DNA of 64,000 nucleotides from Cycas panzhihuaensis (GCA_023213395.1 CM041465.1:120659741-120723740), one strand, 5' to 3'; shown: positions 53,962 to 64,000, counted from the stretch's first letter. The notes: generated by a model not told the origin, from the letters alone. Numbers and translations are program-made.

Positions 53962-55503
53962 AATGTTTTATCTTTTATTCCTAATTTGTCTCTAAAAAAT
54001 TGAAATTTATTTCTACTCAAAGCTTTTGTGAAGATATCTGCTATTTGATCTTCTAATTTGCAGTATACGAGCTCGATTTCTTCATTTTGAACCTTCTCTC
54101 TGATGAAGTGATGATGAACTTCTATGTGTTTTGTTCTTGCATGAAACACAGGATTTTTTGTCATCTTGATAGTGCGTTGATTATCACAAAACAAAGTAGT
54201 TGATTCTGTTTGTTCTTGTCCAAGATCCTTTAATAGCTATCTGATCCAAATGGCTTTGCAGGCTGCACTGACTACTGATTTGTACTCGACTTCTATAGAT
54301 GACAATGCTATTGTGGATTGTTTTTTGTTGTTCCATGAGATTGCTGCTGATCCCAAGGAGAAACAATACCCTGTAGTAGATTTTCTTTCTGTCTTGTCAC
54401 CAGCCCAATCTGAATCACAATATCCAGACAGAACTATATTCTTGTTTTGATTGTATCTTAACTCAAGATTTATAGTTCCTTTCAGATATCTGAGTATTCA
54501 TTTTGCTGCATTCCAATGAGAGACTTTTGGTTCTTGCATGAATCTGGAAATTATTCCTACAGAAAAGGCTATATCTGGTCTGGTGGCAATGAGATAGATT
54601 AGACTTCCGACTAACTGTCTATACAAGGTAGCATCTACCTTTTGTTCTTCTATATTTAAGCTCAGAACACAGCTGGTTTCCATTGGTGTGACACAACTAT
54701 TGCAGTTCTCCATGTTGAATTTTTTGAATATGTTCTTTATGTATTTGGATTGAGATAATCCAATGAAATCACTTGTTTGATTTACCTCTATTCCAAGATA
54801 GTAATGGAGAATTCCCAAATCAGTCATTTCAAAATCCTTTTCAAGTTGGTTTTTGATAGATACAATTGAGTCATCATCATTTCCTGTGAGTAGCGTGTCA
54901 TCTACATATACTGCAATAATTGTTACCTTTCCTCTGTTGAGTTTTACTTACAAACTTGGATCTGACTCACATCTGTGAAAGTTGTTGTGTATTAGAATCT
55001 TGATCGGTTGCATACCAAGCTCTGGGAGCTTGTTTGAGTCCATAGAGAGCCTTTTTTAACCTGCATACTAGATTTTCTTGCCCTGCTTTACAATAGCCTT
55101 CAGGTTGATACATATATACCTCTTCCTTTAGATCTCCATTTAAAAAAGCACTTTTTACATCTAGCTGATAAATCTTCCATTTTTGTTGAGCAACTAAGGC
55201 TATTATTACCCTTATTGTAGTCAGCTTTACTACCAGCGAGAAGGTTTCTTCATAATCTATTCCTGTTGTTTGAGTATATCCTTTAGCAACCAACCTTGCT
55301 TAATATCTTTCTATTTCTCCATTGGATTTTTCTTTGATTTTGTAAACCCATTTGCAGTTTACTATGGGTTTGTTTTTTGGACATTCCACTAGTTCCCAAG
55401 TTAAATTTTTCTGAATTGCAGCGATTTCTTCATTCATGGCAGCTTTCCATTCTGCATGTCTGCTTTCTTCTTCATAATTGACTGGATCCAGAGAGCATGA
55501 CAA
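53962..55503 (-). pseudogene. Element E RT and RNase H
   Basis: [80 protein letters not shown], a frame change, IIAVYVDDTLLTGNDDD (catalytic pair present), MTDLGILHYYLGIEVNQTSD, LYRQLVGSLIYLIATRPDIA. RNase H: STTEAEYK-type region with stops, [60 protein letters not shown]. Confidence 0.88.
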
Positions 55504-56736
55504 GGCTTGGTGTCTCTGTGACCTGGTCTTATGCTCATAGATGTCTCCTTTATTTTCTTCAATGGCTTTGAGATACCATTTCGGAAACCTTTTTGGGGTT
55601 TCTGGTTCACAAATGTCCCTGTGCTCTTCATCTTGAATGTGAGAAATATCTTCTTCACTTCTGGGAGTATGCTCTTCAATATCTTCAGATGTGATGTCAG
55701 ACTTGTCTTTTGATGATATATAGGATTGTTTATCTTAATGCCTCTATTTCTTGACTTTTCCCTGGATCTTCATCAAACACAATATCTCTACTAACATGAA
55801 TTTTGTTAGTTTTTGGATCCATGCATCTATATGCTTTTGATTTTGAGCTATAGCCAACCATTATATATTCTATACTTTTGTTATCTAGCTTTGAACGCTT
55901 CTTGTCTGGAATGTGAACATAAGCTTTACACCCAAAGACTTTAAGATTACTTACATCAGGTTTATGACTCGTCCACGCTTCTTCAGGTGTAATTTTTTGT
56001 AGAGCATGCGTTGGACTCCTGTTTATCAAATATCTTCTTTGTGTTGTATACGCCCAATATGCTTTGTTAATCCCTTTGTCATGAATTAAGCATCGTGCCA
56101 TTTCCATAATTGTTTTGTTCATTCGTTCTGCAACTCCATTTGACTGGGGTGTTTAGGAAGTAGTTATTTGCCTGCGTATCCCATGATCTCTATAGTGGTT
56201 GACATGTATTCTCCTCGTCCATTAGACTGAATACATTTGATTTTGTTATTACTTTCTAACTCAACTTCAGCCTTGAGCTCTCTAAACCGGTCAAAAACTT
56301 CAGATTTATTTTTTAAGAAATATATCTAAGTTTTTCTTGAAAAATCATCAATAAAGGTTAGAAAATACCTTGCTCCATTGATTGAACTTGGAGTAATTGG
56401 ACCACAAATGTCTGTATGTATTAATTCCAATTTACTTTTGGTCTTATGAGTGCTTTCTGAAAAAGGACTTCGATGTTGCTTTCCCATCATACAACTTTTA
56501 CAGACAAAAGAATCAAATGATAGCTTTGGTAACCCAGTAACCATATTAGAAATTTTCAACAGTTCAAATCTATCATTTGAGATATGTCCATATTTTAAAT
56601 GCCAGATTTCATTATTGTCTTTGCTTGAAACAACAAAAGATTTTACATCATATGTAGGCACAATTGGGGTAGAAAGCAATTTATAAAGATTGTCACTTTC
56701 TATACCTTCTGCTATTACAACACCATCCTTTTTCAT
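55504..56736 (-). pseudogene. Element E integrase and linker
   Basis: Zinc end IWHLKYGHISNDRFELLKIS and CKSCMMGKQHRSPFSESTHK; core IHTDICGPITPSSINGARYF, FIDDFSRKT, a broken middle, then MNKTIMEMARCLIHDKG, NRSPTHALQKITPEEAWTSH, KVFGCKAYVHIPDKKRSK and YIMVGYSSKSKAYRCMDPKT. The catalytic glutamate segment (56130-56170) contains stops. An acidic linker joins RT. Confidence 0.85.
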
Positions 56737-56954
56737 GTCTAATACAAAACAATGTCCACTGGTATAAAAAATAGTTACCAGTTGTTTCTTCTTGGTGAAA
56801 CTGATAAAAGATTTTTTTTCATTCCTGGTACATAGAACACTTTGCCAATTCGCCGTGTTTTCCCATCAATTTCAATTGCTATTATTCCAATTCCTTCAAT
56901 ATGTAAAGGAAAATTGTTTCCTAATTCTACTGAACCAACAGATGAGTATGGTTC
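56737..56954 (-). pseudogene. Element E protease, part downstream of the active site
   Basis: SVELGNNFPLHIEGIGIIAI, EIDGKTRRIGKVFYVPGMKK and NLLSVS match the copia protease stretch after D-S-G. The active site itself would lie across the insertion, beyond element C. Confidence 0.75.
56950..56954. repeat. Presumed target-site duplication of C, left copy (GGTTC)
   Basis: Five bases before the LTR. The matching copy should follow C's right LTR, which the window cuts. Confidence 0.5.
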
Positions 56955-57034
56955 TGTTAAACCTTATGTTTACATGTTAAGATAATGTATTTTTATTTTC
57001 ATATAATATGTGTACTTTTTACTTTAGGGGTGAC

Positions 57035-57052
57035 TTATCACTTAAGTGATAA
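57035..57052. promoter_or_regulatory. U3 dyad 2 of element C
   Basis: Perfect 18-bp palindrome TTATCACTTAAGTGATAA; counterpart of 625-648 in A. Confidence 0.5.
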
Positions 57053-57174
57053 AGTGCACACCCACATTCTTTCTAGTGACACAATGTTGTCACTAAAGGG
57101 TCACATGGACCCTCATGCATTTTTGCTCACATGAGAGCCCAAAAGGACACATGTACAACATGCAAGGCATGTAT

Positions 57175-57206
57175 CTTGGATGTTTAACACTTGTCAAACA
57201 TCCAAG
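57175..57206. promoter_or_regulatory. U3 dyad 1 of element C
   Basis: 15-bp arms CTTGGATGTTTAACA and TGTCAAACATCCAAG around CT with a single mismatch. It ends 21 bp before the TATA box. Confidence 0.6.
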
Positions 57207-57227
57207 GCCTTGGTCTCTCATCTCACT

Positions 57228-57237
57228 CTATATAATG
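57228..57237 (+). promoter_or_regulatory. TATA box of the C LTR
   Basis: CTATATAATG, in the same relative place as the TATA sequences of the A and B LTRs. Transcription probably starts about 30 bp downstream. Confidence 0.6.
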
Positions 57238-57507
57238 AGACCTCTTTTCATTGTCTCATAAGAAAGTTGGAGCTGTATTGTTATGCTGTTAGTTTGCTAA
57301 TCAAACTGTTCATTCTTTGGAGGTTGGACCAATTCTAACTCCACATATTGGGTATCATTTTCTCTTGCTCCTTCATTTGTGCTTTATCTCTTTGCTCTCT
57401 ATTTTCCTTGAGATTATTATACTTGTTTGTATTTGTGCAACTAGAACTAGAGTGATCCTAGTTTCTAGATCTTGGGGTATTGAGGCCATCTAGCCTCTTT
57501 TCACATT

Positions 57508-57518
57508 TGGTATCGAGC
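57508..57518 (+). other. Primer-binding site of element C
   Basis: TGGTATCGAGC, the initiator-Met-type site lacking one A. Confidence 0.75.
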
Positions 57519-59621
57519 AAGAGGAGACTAGCTCCTACATTACGGTTTGCATTGCTCAAGGAGATTTGAAGAAAGCTACAAACCCTTGGTGACGACCTTC
57601 GCACTCCAAAGGCGATCCAAGATTTGTTTTGAAGTTTTTATTGCAGGTTCAAGATTTTGGAGCTACATTTGCAAGTTGGAGCAAGCACATTTCAAATCTG
57701 AAAAATTTTCAGACTTTTATCAAGAGTGCCGCACTCACTGTTTTCCAAAAACAGTGATTTTCTCTAATTTTTTTCTTTAGAAAAAATTAATTTTTTGTAA
57801 ATTCAAGGCAGATCTCAGGAGTTACATGTGTTTTGATGAAATCGGTTTTTAATCACTCCATTCAGACTGCACTTTATTTACAAAGATTCCTCACAATTCT
57901 GGGCCATTTTTTTAACTTGCAGAGCAATTTTCTTGATAAAAATTGGTCATTTCTACTGGTTTCTACTAGCTGCTCTCTATCTTTCACTGCAGACTTCTAG
58001 AGGTGTAGCAGACCCTGCGTGGATCCCACAGAGCTACTCAAGTGACCGTACGTCACTCACAAGGCCGTCTGTTGATCCGTTGTCTGCCGATCCATGGGCC
58101 CTTTGAAAGGACCTCTTTACTCTGTTCCCTTTGCACAGAGCACAGAACGTTCTCAGATTTGAGCTATTTTCCATGATTTATGAGAGTTGTTTTCATACTT
58201 AAACAGCTGTGTTTTCATACTTAAAGAAATTTGTTTTCATACCATCTGCTTTGTTTATGTTTAGTTACGTGTCTTTGAGCGCCAAAAGGCTTTATTTCTG
58301 TCTGCTGAATCGCTAAAAGGCTTTATTTACATCATTGAGCGCCAAAAGGCTTTATTTTTGTCTTGCTTTGACTGTGCAAGACAAGCTGAAATGTGTTCTT
58401 AAAGGCAGTAAGCATCGTTATTGGATCCATCACATTTTGTGCTATAGGCATTCATGAAATTGACTTTGTACTGCATGCTATTTTCTGAAACTACATGCTA
58501 CATGGTAAACGCTTGCTGAATAAGATAAAGCAAGTATACAACAACTGTAAAGCAAGTATATTTTAGCCTATGTTTGTTTTGGCTCTTAAAAGTTTTAACA
58601 CTTAGTTATTTTTGAACAAGTGTTAATTGACTTTAAGAGAAGTGATTTCAAGAGTTTTTCATATCAAAAAAGTGATATTTAATCACTAATTTTTTAAACA
58701 CTTTTAAGGCACCTTGCATGGTGACCTAATAACCCTTAGTCTCAAAGAGGGTTCAAAACACTTTGTACTTAATAAAAATCACTTCTTCCTTTGATTGTTG
58801 GGACTAATTTAAAGTCCCAACACTTGGTGCTTGATGTCCATTTTCATGCAAGTGGTTCTCTTACCTTCACTTTTTCAAAGATTAAAAGGAACCCACTTGT
58901 ATCTTTATCACAAGTTTTGCATTACTTCTTTCAGTACTTATGCTCTTTTTCAAAAGGCACTTTGCAAAACTTATTGTAATCAAGCATTTGGTTTCTTACT
59001 TGGATCAACAAAGCACTATATTTTTCATTAAAGTGCTCATTGTAAAAACACTACTAGTGTTCATATTGATGTACTTACATTGCTTCCTCTTGAAGCCACT
59101 TTTCATTATAAAGCTTATCAAAGCATTTTCATAAGTACATTTTCCCAAGCAAAAAGAAATCTAAGTTCACTTTAAAATATGCTAAAAAGTGACTTAAAAT
59201 CTGTTGGAGAGGCCCGAAAAAGGTTCAAACCTTGCCTCTAAATTAACCTTAAGCTTGGTGCATTCCCTAGGGGACCAACCGCCGTCTGCAGTCGGTGCGA
59301 CAATTAAGGTTGCTTGAGGGAAAGGAGGTTCGAAAAGGGTGTTATTGAAATTGTGAATCCCGGGGAAAGCATGAATGCGTCCATGCGGATCAAGCTATCT
59401 GCCTTGTCCTAGATTTAACTTGGCCAACTATTGGATCTCCTCTATAAGATCAAAGTTGGACCAACTCTATAGCCTAATCCTCTAGCCCTCATCATTCCAT
59501 TCAGCTATTGGATCTTCTAGTAAGATCAGGACTGTTGGTTTCGTTAGAAGGTGGAACTTAAGCGACGAAAGCTTTGAGTTTCCAGGTTATCTGCTAGCTT
59601 CCAGCTTTTATAAACTGAAAC
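57519..59621 (+). other. Untranslated leader of element C
   Basis: 2.1 kb without a recognised frame. It holds three roughly 30-bp units with AAAAGGCTTTATTT at 58276-58360, the hairpin-like motif GGCACCTTGCATGGTGACC at 58708-58726, and near 59210-59600 the block conserved with B that leads into gag. Confidence 0.6.
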
Positions 59622-60458
59622 ATGGCTGCCATAAACATGCTAAATGCATGCACCATTCGATTAACAGGACAAGATAATTATCAAGAATGGAAGAGACTCA
59701 CTCAGAACTTGCTAATCATGAACGAATTTTGGAGCTATGTTTCTGGGAGATTACCTCGACCAGCACCTGTTATCAATGGCGATATTACTGTGGAACCTGA
59801 TGATGCTTTACTTGTTGCTTGGGAAGCCAAAGATGAAATCGCTTTGGCATTCCTTTACATGATTGTTGATGTGCATGTAGATCAGAATATTGTTTGTGCT
59901 AAAACTTCTAAAGAAGCTTGGGACACTTTGTCCTCATTGTATGAAAGGCGAGATCAAGCTCACATTTTAATGGTTAAGGCAAAATTGTATTCTGTTAAAT
60001 TTATCAAGCCCATGCCGGGTTTTCTTTCCTCCAAAGAGGTATGTAATGAACTGAATACACTTGGTAGCCCAGCTACAAGGGATGAATTGATCACTTCCAT
60101 CACCAAAGCCTTACCTGAGGACTACAATGGCTTCATTTCGTCTACTACAAGAGATGGTTCTATCAAAACTATGACATTCAACGAATTTGAAAGTCTGTTA
60201 CTTCAAGAAGAACAAATCTACACTAAGGATAATGAAGAGGAACCATCTACATCAAGTGCATTCACGACCAACTCAAAGGCCAAACAGCAACCCAAACCTG
60301 CACTCTCAAAGCAGTTTGGGAACATGAACATTGGGTCTTCAAGGACCAATGTTGTATGTCATTATTGTGGCAAACCTGGCCACATAGCACCTGATTGTCG
60401 GAAAAAGCAAGCAGATATATGCCAGCAGCAGCAGCCATGTTATCCGAATCAGCGATAG
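59622..60458 (+). CDS. Element C Gag, essentially intact
   Basis: 278 codons from MAAINMLNAC. Capsid N-terminal motif NYQEWKRLTQNLLIMNEFWS (residues about 20-40), middle domain EAWDTLSSLYERRDQAH and FNEFESLLLQEEQIYTKDNE, then a complete nucleocapsid knuckle CHYCGKPGHIAPDC at residues 246-259, with a Gln-rich tail. This is the best Gag of the A/B/C family here. It would form the particle that packages element RNA and could in principle act for relatives in trans; that is inference. A stop after QPCYPNQR ends it before the protease, out of line with a normal Gag-Pol fusion. Confidence 0.9.
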   Translation: MAAINMLNACTIRLTGQDNYQEWKRLTQNLLIMNEFWSYVSGRLPRPAPVINGDITVEPDDALLVAWEAKDEIALAFLYMIVDVHVDQNIVCAKTSKEAWDTLSSLYERRDQAHILMVKAKLYSVKFIKPMPGFLSSKEVCNELNTLGSPATRDELITSITKALPEDYNGFISSTTRDGSIKTMTFNEFESLLLQEEQIYTKDNEEEPSTSSAFTTNSKAKQQPKPALSKQFGNMNIGSSRTNVVCHYCGKPGHIAPDCRKKQADICQQQQPCYPNQR

Positions 60459-61502
60459 CAGCAGCCACATTAGCAGTACCAACAAAGATTTCGTGAAGCG
60501 ATGAATGACAAAGAAGAACAACCCCTCGACCAAATCGAGGTGCCTATCGAGGAGGTCAAAGAGGAAGGGGTTTGAGGTGGCAATCAACGCCACTTTAATC
60601 AGTTTGCAGATGAAGACAAACTGTTTTGTGCATATCAGACATCCAAGGTTGATGAAACTTGGATTATTGATTCTGGAGCTTCACAACACATGACTGGAAG
60701 TGAAGAGCTCCTCATCCACATCAAGGAAGGCAAAGGTCAATCAGTAACCTTTGGGAATAATCAATCTGTCAAAATTTCAGGAGTAGGCACAATAACTCCA
60801 TTTTCTTCTTCATCAAATCCTGCCTTCTCATTTCCCGATGGCAATGCCTATTTAATACCTTCAATGGACAAAAATTTACTATTTGTTAGCAAGTTGGACA
60901 AGCAACAGATAAGTGTATTGTTCCAAAATGGGAAATGTATAATCAGTGACAAAGAAGACCAAGTAGTAGTTATTGGCTATGAGGATCAAGGCCTCTACAA
61001 GTTGGATGCAAATAATATAACACTCGATTACGCTTACTACGGTTCCATTGTCACTCCTTACTTGTCTAAGATGCAACTTTGGCATCAACGTCTAGGCCAC
61101 TTGAGCTTAGACAATTTGAGGCAGATGATCAACAAGAACATGGTACATGGGCTTCCTAAGATTTATGGAACAAAATGTCTTTGCGAAGCGTGCATTATGG
61201 GAACTCAGCATCGCTTGCCTTTCCCTAAAGGCAAAGTGTGGCGTGCATCACATCCTCTGCAACTAGTACATTCGAATTTGTGTGGACCTATGTCCACACC
61301 ATCTTTTGGAGGAGCTTTGTATTACATCTCCTTCATTGATGACTTTTCTCACAAAGTCTGGGTCTATTTCATCAAACACAAATCTGAAGCATTTTCCAAG
61401 TTCAAAGAATTCAAGCTTGAAGTGGAGAATGAGTCTGGCCATTTAATCAAAACATTAAGGACAGACAATGGAGGTGAATTTACATCAAATGAATTCACCT
61501 AA
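60459..61502 (+). pseudogene. Element C protease and integrase N-terminal half
   Basis: After a stop-containing bridge: TWIIDSGASQHMTGSEELL (protease D-S-G intact), IPSMDKNLLFVSKLDKQQIS, integrase LWHQRLGHLSLDNLRQMINK, CLCEACIMGTQHRLPFPKGK, VHSNLCGPMSTPSFGGALYY where the first catalytic D (S-D-L-C-G) is N, FIDDFSHKVWVYFIKHKSEA and LRTDNGGEFTSNEFT. Stop TAA at 61501-61503. Confidence 0.88.
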
Positions 61503-62060
61503 TACTGCAAGGATAACGGCATTCAGAGGCAACTGATGATACCTCACACTCCTCAACAAAATGGAGTCTCTGAATGAATGAACCGAACTTTGGCCAATAA
61601 AGCCAAAGCTATGATGCATGCACAAGGACTCACTCGAGCTTACTGGGCAGAAGCATTTCACACAGCTGCCTATGTGTGTCCGATCCTATTACAGATCACC
61701 AACATGACACCGAGGAGGCATGGTGCGGCAAAAAGCCTCTTGTCGACCATTTGAGGACTTTTGGGTGCCTTTGCTTATATGCACATTCCCGATCAACAAA
61801 GGAAGAAATTAGACAAGCATAGTCGAAATGCATCTTTGTAGGATATGCCATTCACAAAGCCTACAAGTTGTATGATCCTATAGGGAAGAAAATGCATCTC
61901 TCAAGAGATGTCATCTTTGCTAAAGAAGATCACAAGGAGGTGCAAACAGCATCCATGCAACCTCCCGTTGACAAAGGCAAGAAGATTGTTGAGGCCTTCC
62001 TTCCCTCTCAATCTTCTATACCATGTACATCATCTGCACCTACTGGACCGTCTACTTCAA
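61503..62060 (+). pseudogene. Element C integrase C-terminal part, heavily shifted
   Basis: GIQRQLMIPHTPQQNGVS, then a stop at the catalytic E-R position (S-E-stop-M-N), then RTLANKAKAMMHAQGLTRAY and WAEAFHTAAYV. The ANRSPTT region that follows is scrambled by indels near 61675-61760. In a new frame [20 protein letters not shown] and a Ser/Thr-rich linker follow. Confidence 0.82.
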
Positions 62061-63025
62061 CTGAATTTGCTCCACTTGACCCAAGCACATCTTCTGTTGA
62101 CCAACCACTCAGACCAGAAGATCTTCAAGTTCAAGTAACTTCGATTCAAAAGTTATTCAAATGGTACACACAAACAGTTCAGGACGGTCATATCATTGAA
62201 GGAAAACGTCCATCTAAATATCGGCAGCAAACCAATTATGCACTTATGGCTGAAGTGCTTTGTGTTGATGAGCCTTCCACTTTTGAGGAGGCTTCTAAAA
62301 ATGAAAATTGGAAGGTTGCCATGGATGAAGAAATCCATTCTATTGAAAAGAATGAAACTTGGAATTTGGTTGAATTGCCTAAACACAAACAGCCAATCAA
62401 TTGCAAATTGGTCTACAAGACCAAATTCCATTCTGATGGTTCACTTAAAAGGCAAAAGGCCCTCCTTGTGGCAAAAGGATTTAAACAAAAAGAAGGCATA
62501 GACTATGAGGAAACTTTTGCACCAGTGGCGAATATGAATACTATCAGACTCATCTTGGCCTTAGCTGCTCAATGCAAATAGCCTGTTTATCAGATGGATG
62601 TGAAGAGCGCCTTTCTCAATGGCGATCTTTAGGAGGAGGTATATTTGGAGCAACCTCCCGGATACAAAGTACAAGGCAAGGAGCATTTTGTATATCGCCT
62701 AAAAAAGGCGTTATATGGCTTGAAGCAAGCTCCAAGGGCATAGTACTCGAAGATCGATGACTACTTCTTGAGACATGGGTTTCATTGATCTACTTTAGAT
62801 CCTAATATGTATATTAAACATGAAAAGAACCATGTCATTTTTGTTGCCTTGTATGTAGATGACTTAGTGATCATTGGTAGTGATGCTAACATGATTGACA
62901 TTCTCCAAGGTGACTTGAAGAGAAGTTTCGAGATGACAGATCTTGGACTTCTCCATTACCTTTTAGGCTTTGAGATATGGCAACAGCCAGGCTATATCTT
63001 CATTTCCCAAGCGAAATATTCTTGA
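62061..63025 (+). pseudogene. Element C RT
   Basis: [60 protein letters not shown], a stop at the Trp of K-W-P-V-Y (62579-62581), [13 protein letters not shown], a stop, [12 protein letters not shown], a stop, [14 protein letters not shown] with both catalytic aspartates, [20 protein letters not shown]. The stops at Trp and Gln codons look like G-to-A or C-to-T changes. Confidence 0.88.
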
Positions 63026-63781
63026 GACATTTTGTAGCGGTTCGAGATGCACGACTGCAAACCAGCGCCTACACCAATGGAGAATGGATCTAAGCTTACT
63101 CTCAATGAAGAAGCTGTAATGGCAGATCCCACACTTTACCGGCAGTTGATTGGTAGTCTCATTTATCTCACCAACACTCGATCAGACATTTCATTTGCAG
63201 TTGGGATTTGCTCACGATACATGTCTCAACCCAATCAGATACATTGGAATGCAGCCAAACGCATACTTAAGTACATCAAAGGCACATTGCAGCATGGCCT
63301 TGAGTATGCACATAATGAGAACTTCACTCTGGAAGGGTTCTCGATTCGATTAGGCGAGTTACCAAGATAGCGGAGATCAACCTCGGGATCTGTTTTCCCT
63401 TGGTTCAGATTGTTTCGTGGCGTTGCAAGCCGCAACCCAATGTTACCGTGTCCTCCACCAAGGCAGTACAAAGTCGTAGTCGGTATGACTTGTGAGGCTA
63501 TCTGGCTACGATGGATTCTTGGGGAACTTGGACTTGAGCAGGGTCACCCCACCACGATACATTGCGACAATCAAAGTGTGCTCAAGTTAGCTAAGAATCC
63601 AGTTTTTCATGCGTGGACAAAACACATCGAGGTTCACCATCACTTCATCAGAGAGCATGTGCAGAATGGTGAGATCAACCTCGATCTGAGACCTCTGAGA
63701 GGAGCAACAGAGACATCTTTACCAAGCCTCTTGGTAGAGAAAAGTTTGTAAAATTCGGAGATGGTCTTGGTGTCTAACTTA
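63026..63781 (+). pseudogene. Element C RNase H
   Basis: [59 protein letters not shown], then a shift, SWRCKPQPNVTVSSTKAVQS-like region in mixed frames, and ILGELGLEQGHPTTIHCDNQ, SVLKLAKNPVFHAWTKHIEV, HHHFIREHVQNGEINL, with an FTKPLG-like end disrupted near 63700. Confidence 0.8.
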
Positions 63782-63792
63782 ACATTGTAAGC

Positions 63793-63801
63793 GATGAGGG
63801 G
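63793..63801 (+). other. Polypurine tract of element C
   Basis: GATGAGGGG before the LTR, shorter and less pure than in A and B. Confidence 0.6.
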
Positions 63802-64000
63802 TGTTAAACCTTATGTTTACATGTTAAGATAATGTACTTTATTTTCATGTAATATGTGTACTTTTTACTTTAGGGGTGACTTATCACTTAAGTGATAAAG
63901 TGCACACCACATTCTTTCTAGTGACACAACATTGTCACTAAAGGGTCAAATGGACCCTCATGCATTTTGCTCACATGAGAGCCCAAAAGGACACATGTCC
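63802..64000 (+). repeat. 3' LTR of element C, truncated by the window
   Basis: First 199 bp, matching 56955 onward with small differences. It includes dyad 2 near 63882-63899. Confidence 0.92.

Larger units (their letters stand above)
53611..56954 (-). mobile_element. Ty1/copia element E, 3' half, interrupted by C
   Basis: Minus strand; RNase H, RT, integrase and the protease region up to 56954, where element C is inserted. The 5' part (gag and 5' LTR) should lie beyond C, outside the window. Related to F in protein but clearly a different family. Confidence 0.85.
56955..57505 (+). repeat. 5' LTR of element C
   Basis: 551 bp, TGTTAAACCTTATG...CCTCTTTTCACA, closely related to the B LTR. It contains dyad 2 (57035-57052), dyad 1 (57175-57206) and a TATA box at 57228-57237. 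Confidence 0.92.
56955..64000 (+). mobile_element. Ty1/copia element C, right end beyond window
   Basis: Plus strand, same family as A and B. 5' LTR 56955-57505, primer site, 2.1-kb leader, intact gag, broken pol, polypurine tract and the first 199 bp of the 3' LTR. At least eight stops or shifts in pol. Confidence 0.93.

Noticed and set aside
58791-59134. Overlapping plus frames of about 62-66 codons in the leader of C
   Set aside because: No conservation with the equivalent stretch of A or B as protein, and they precede the real gag start.
60459-64000. Calling element C active because gag is intact
   Set aside because: Its pol has multiple stops, a lost first integrase acid and a stop at the catalytic glutamate region, so it cannot be autonomous.

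Overview
This window looks like intergenic DNA of a large, repeat-rich plant nuclear genome. A conifer or other gymnosperm is my guess, but the species cannot be fixed from the sequence. Almost every base that can be assigned belongs to LTR retrotransposons, mostly Ty1/copia plus one Ty3/gypsy chromovirus, many of them nested. I see no tRNA, rRNA, CRISPR or bacterial operon structure. The only trace of a cellular gene is a short WD40 exon resembling the C-terminal end of the U3 snoRNP protein RRP9, near 10.1 kb.

Layout, with elements lettered for reference. 1-9283: old copia J (minus), split in its gag zinc-knuckle codons by the young copia A (209-7312, minus, target-site duplication GATGT). 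9284-11127: low-copy-looking DNA with a LINE reverse-transcriptase scrap and the RRP9-like exon(s). 11128-12607: decayed copia pol M (plus). 12620-14485: gypsy-type gag (minus), partly tandem-duplicated. 14486-15371: an LTR-like end with a primer-binding site, and unassigned DNA. 15372-16792: 3' part of copia I (minus), cut in RT by copia H (16793-about 19190, minus). 19191-19950: unassigned DNA with a 44-bp direct repeat. 19951-25126: chromovirus K (plus). 25127-25900: a coding remnant and unassigned DNA. 25906-41076: copia D (plus, duplication GACAA/AACAA) containing copia B (29057-36732, minus, duplication ATAAG). 41082-43045: an LTR end with a primer-binding site (L), then an H-family LTR. 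43046-53952: copia F (minus) containing copia G (46743-52413, plus, duplication TTCTA). 53611-53952: one LTR shared by F and the next element E. 53953-56954: copia E (minus), interrupted by copia C (56955 to beyond the window, plus).

A, B and C belong to one family: the same gag start (MAAINMLNAC in A and C), about 2 kb of untranslated leader, 530-555 bp LTRs, an initiator-Met-type primer site and a C-rich polypurine-tract complement. I has a related LTR. Each full copia shows the order LTR, primer site, gag, protease, integrase, reverse transcriptase, RNase H, polypurine tract, LTR. All pol frames in the window are broken by stops or frameshifts, so none looks autonomous now; trans-mobilisation by an intact relative is the likely route for the young ones.

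The most interesting signals are structural. (1) The U3 regions of A, B, C and I carry long dyads whose two arms have changed together between copies. (2) Four of five copia-into-copia insertions fall around the gag-protease junction of the host element. (3) E and F share a single chimeric LTR. (4) The A/B/C leaders contain a repeated hairpin-like motif. I did not find a convincing new defence, metabolic or regulatory gene system.
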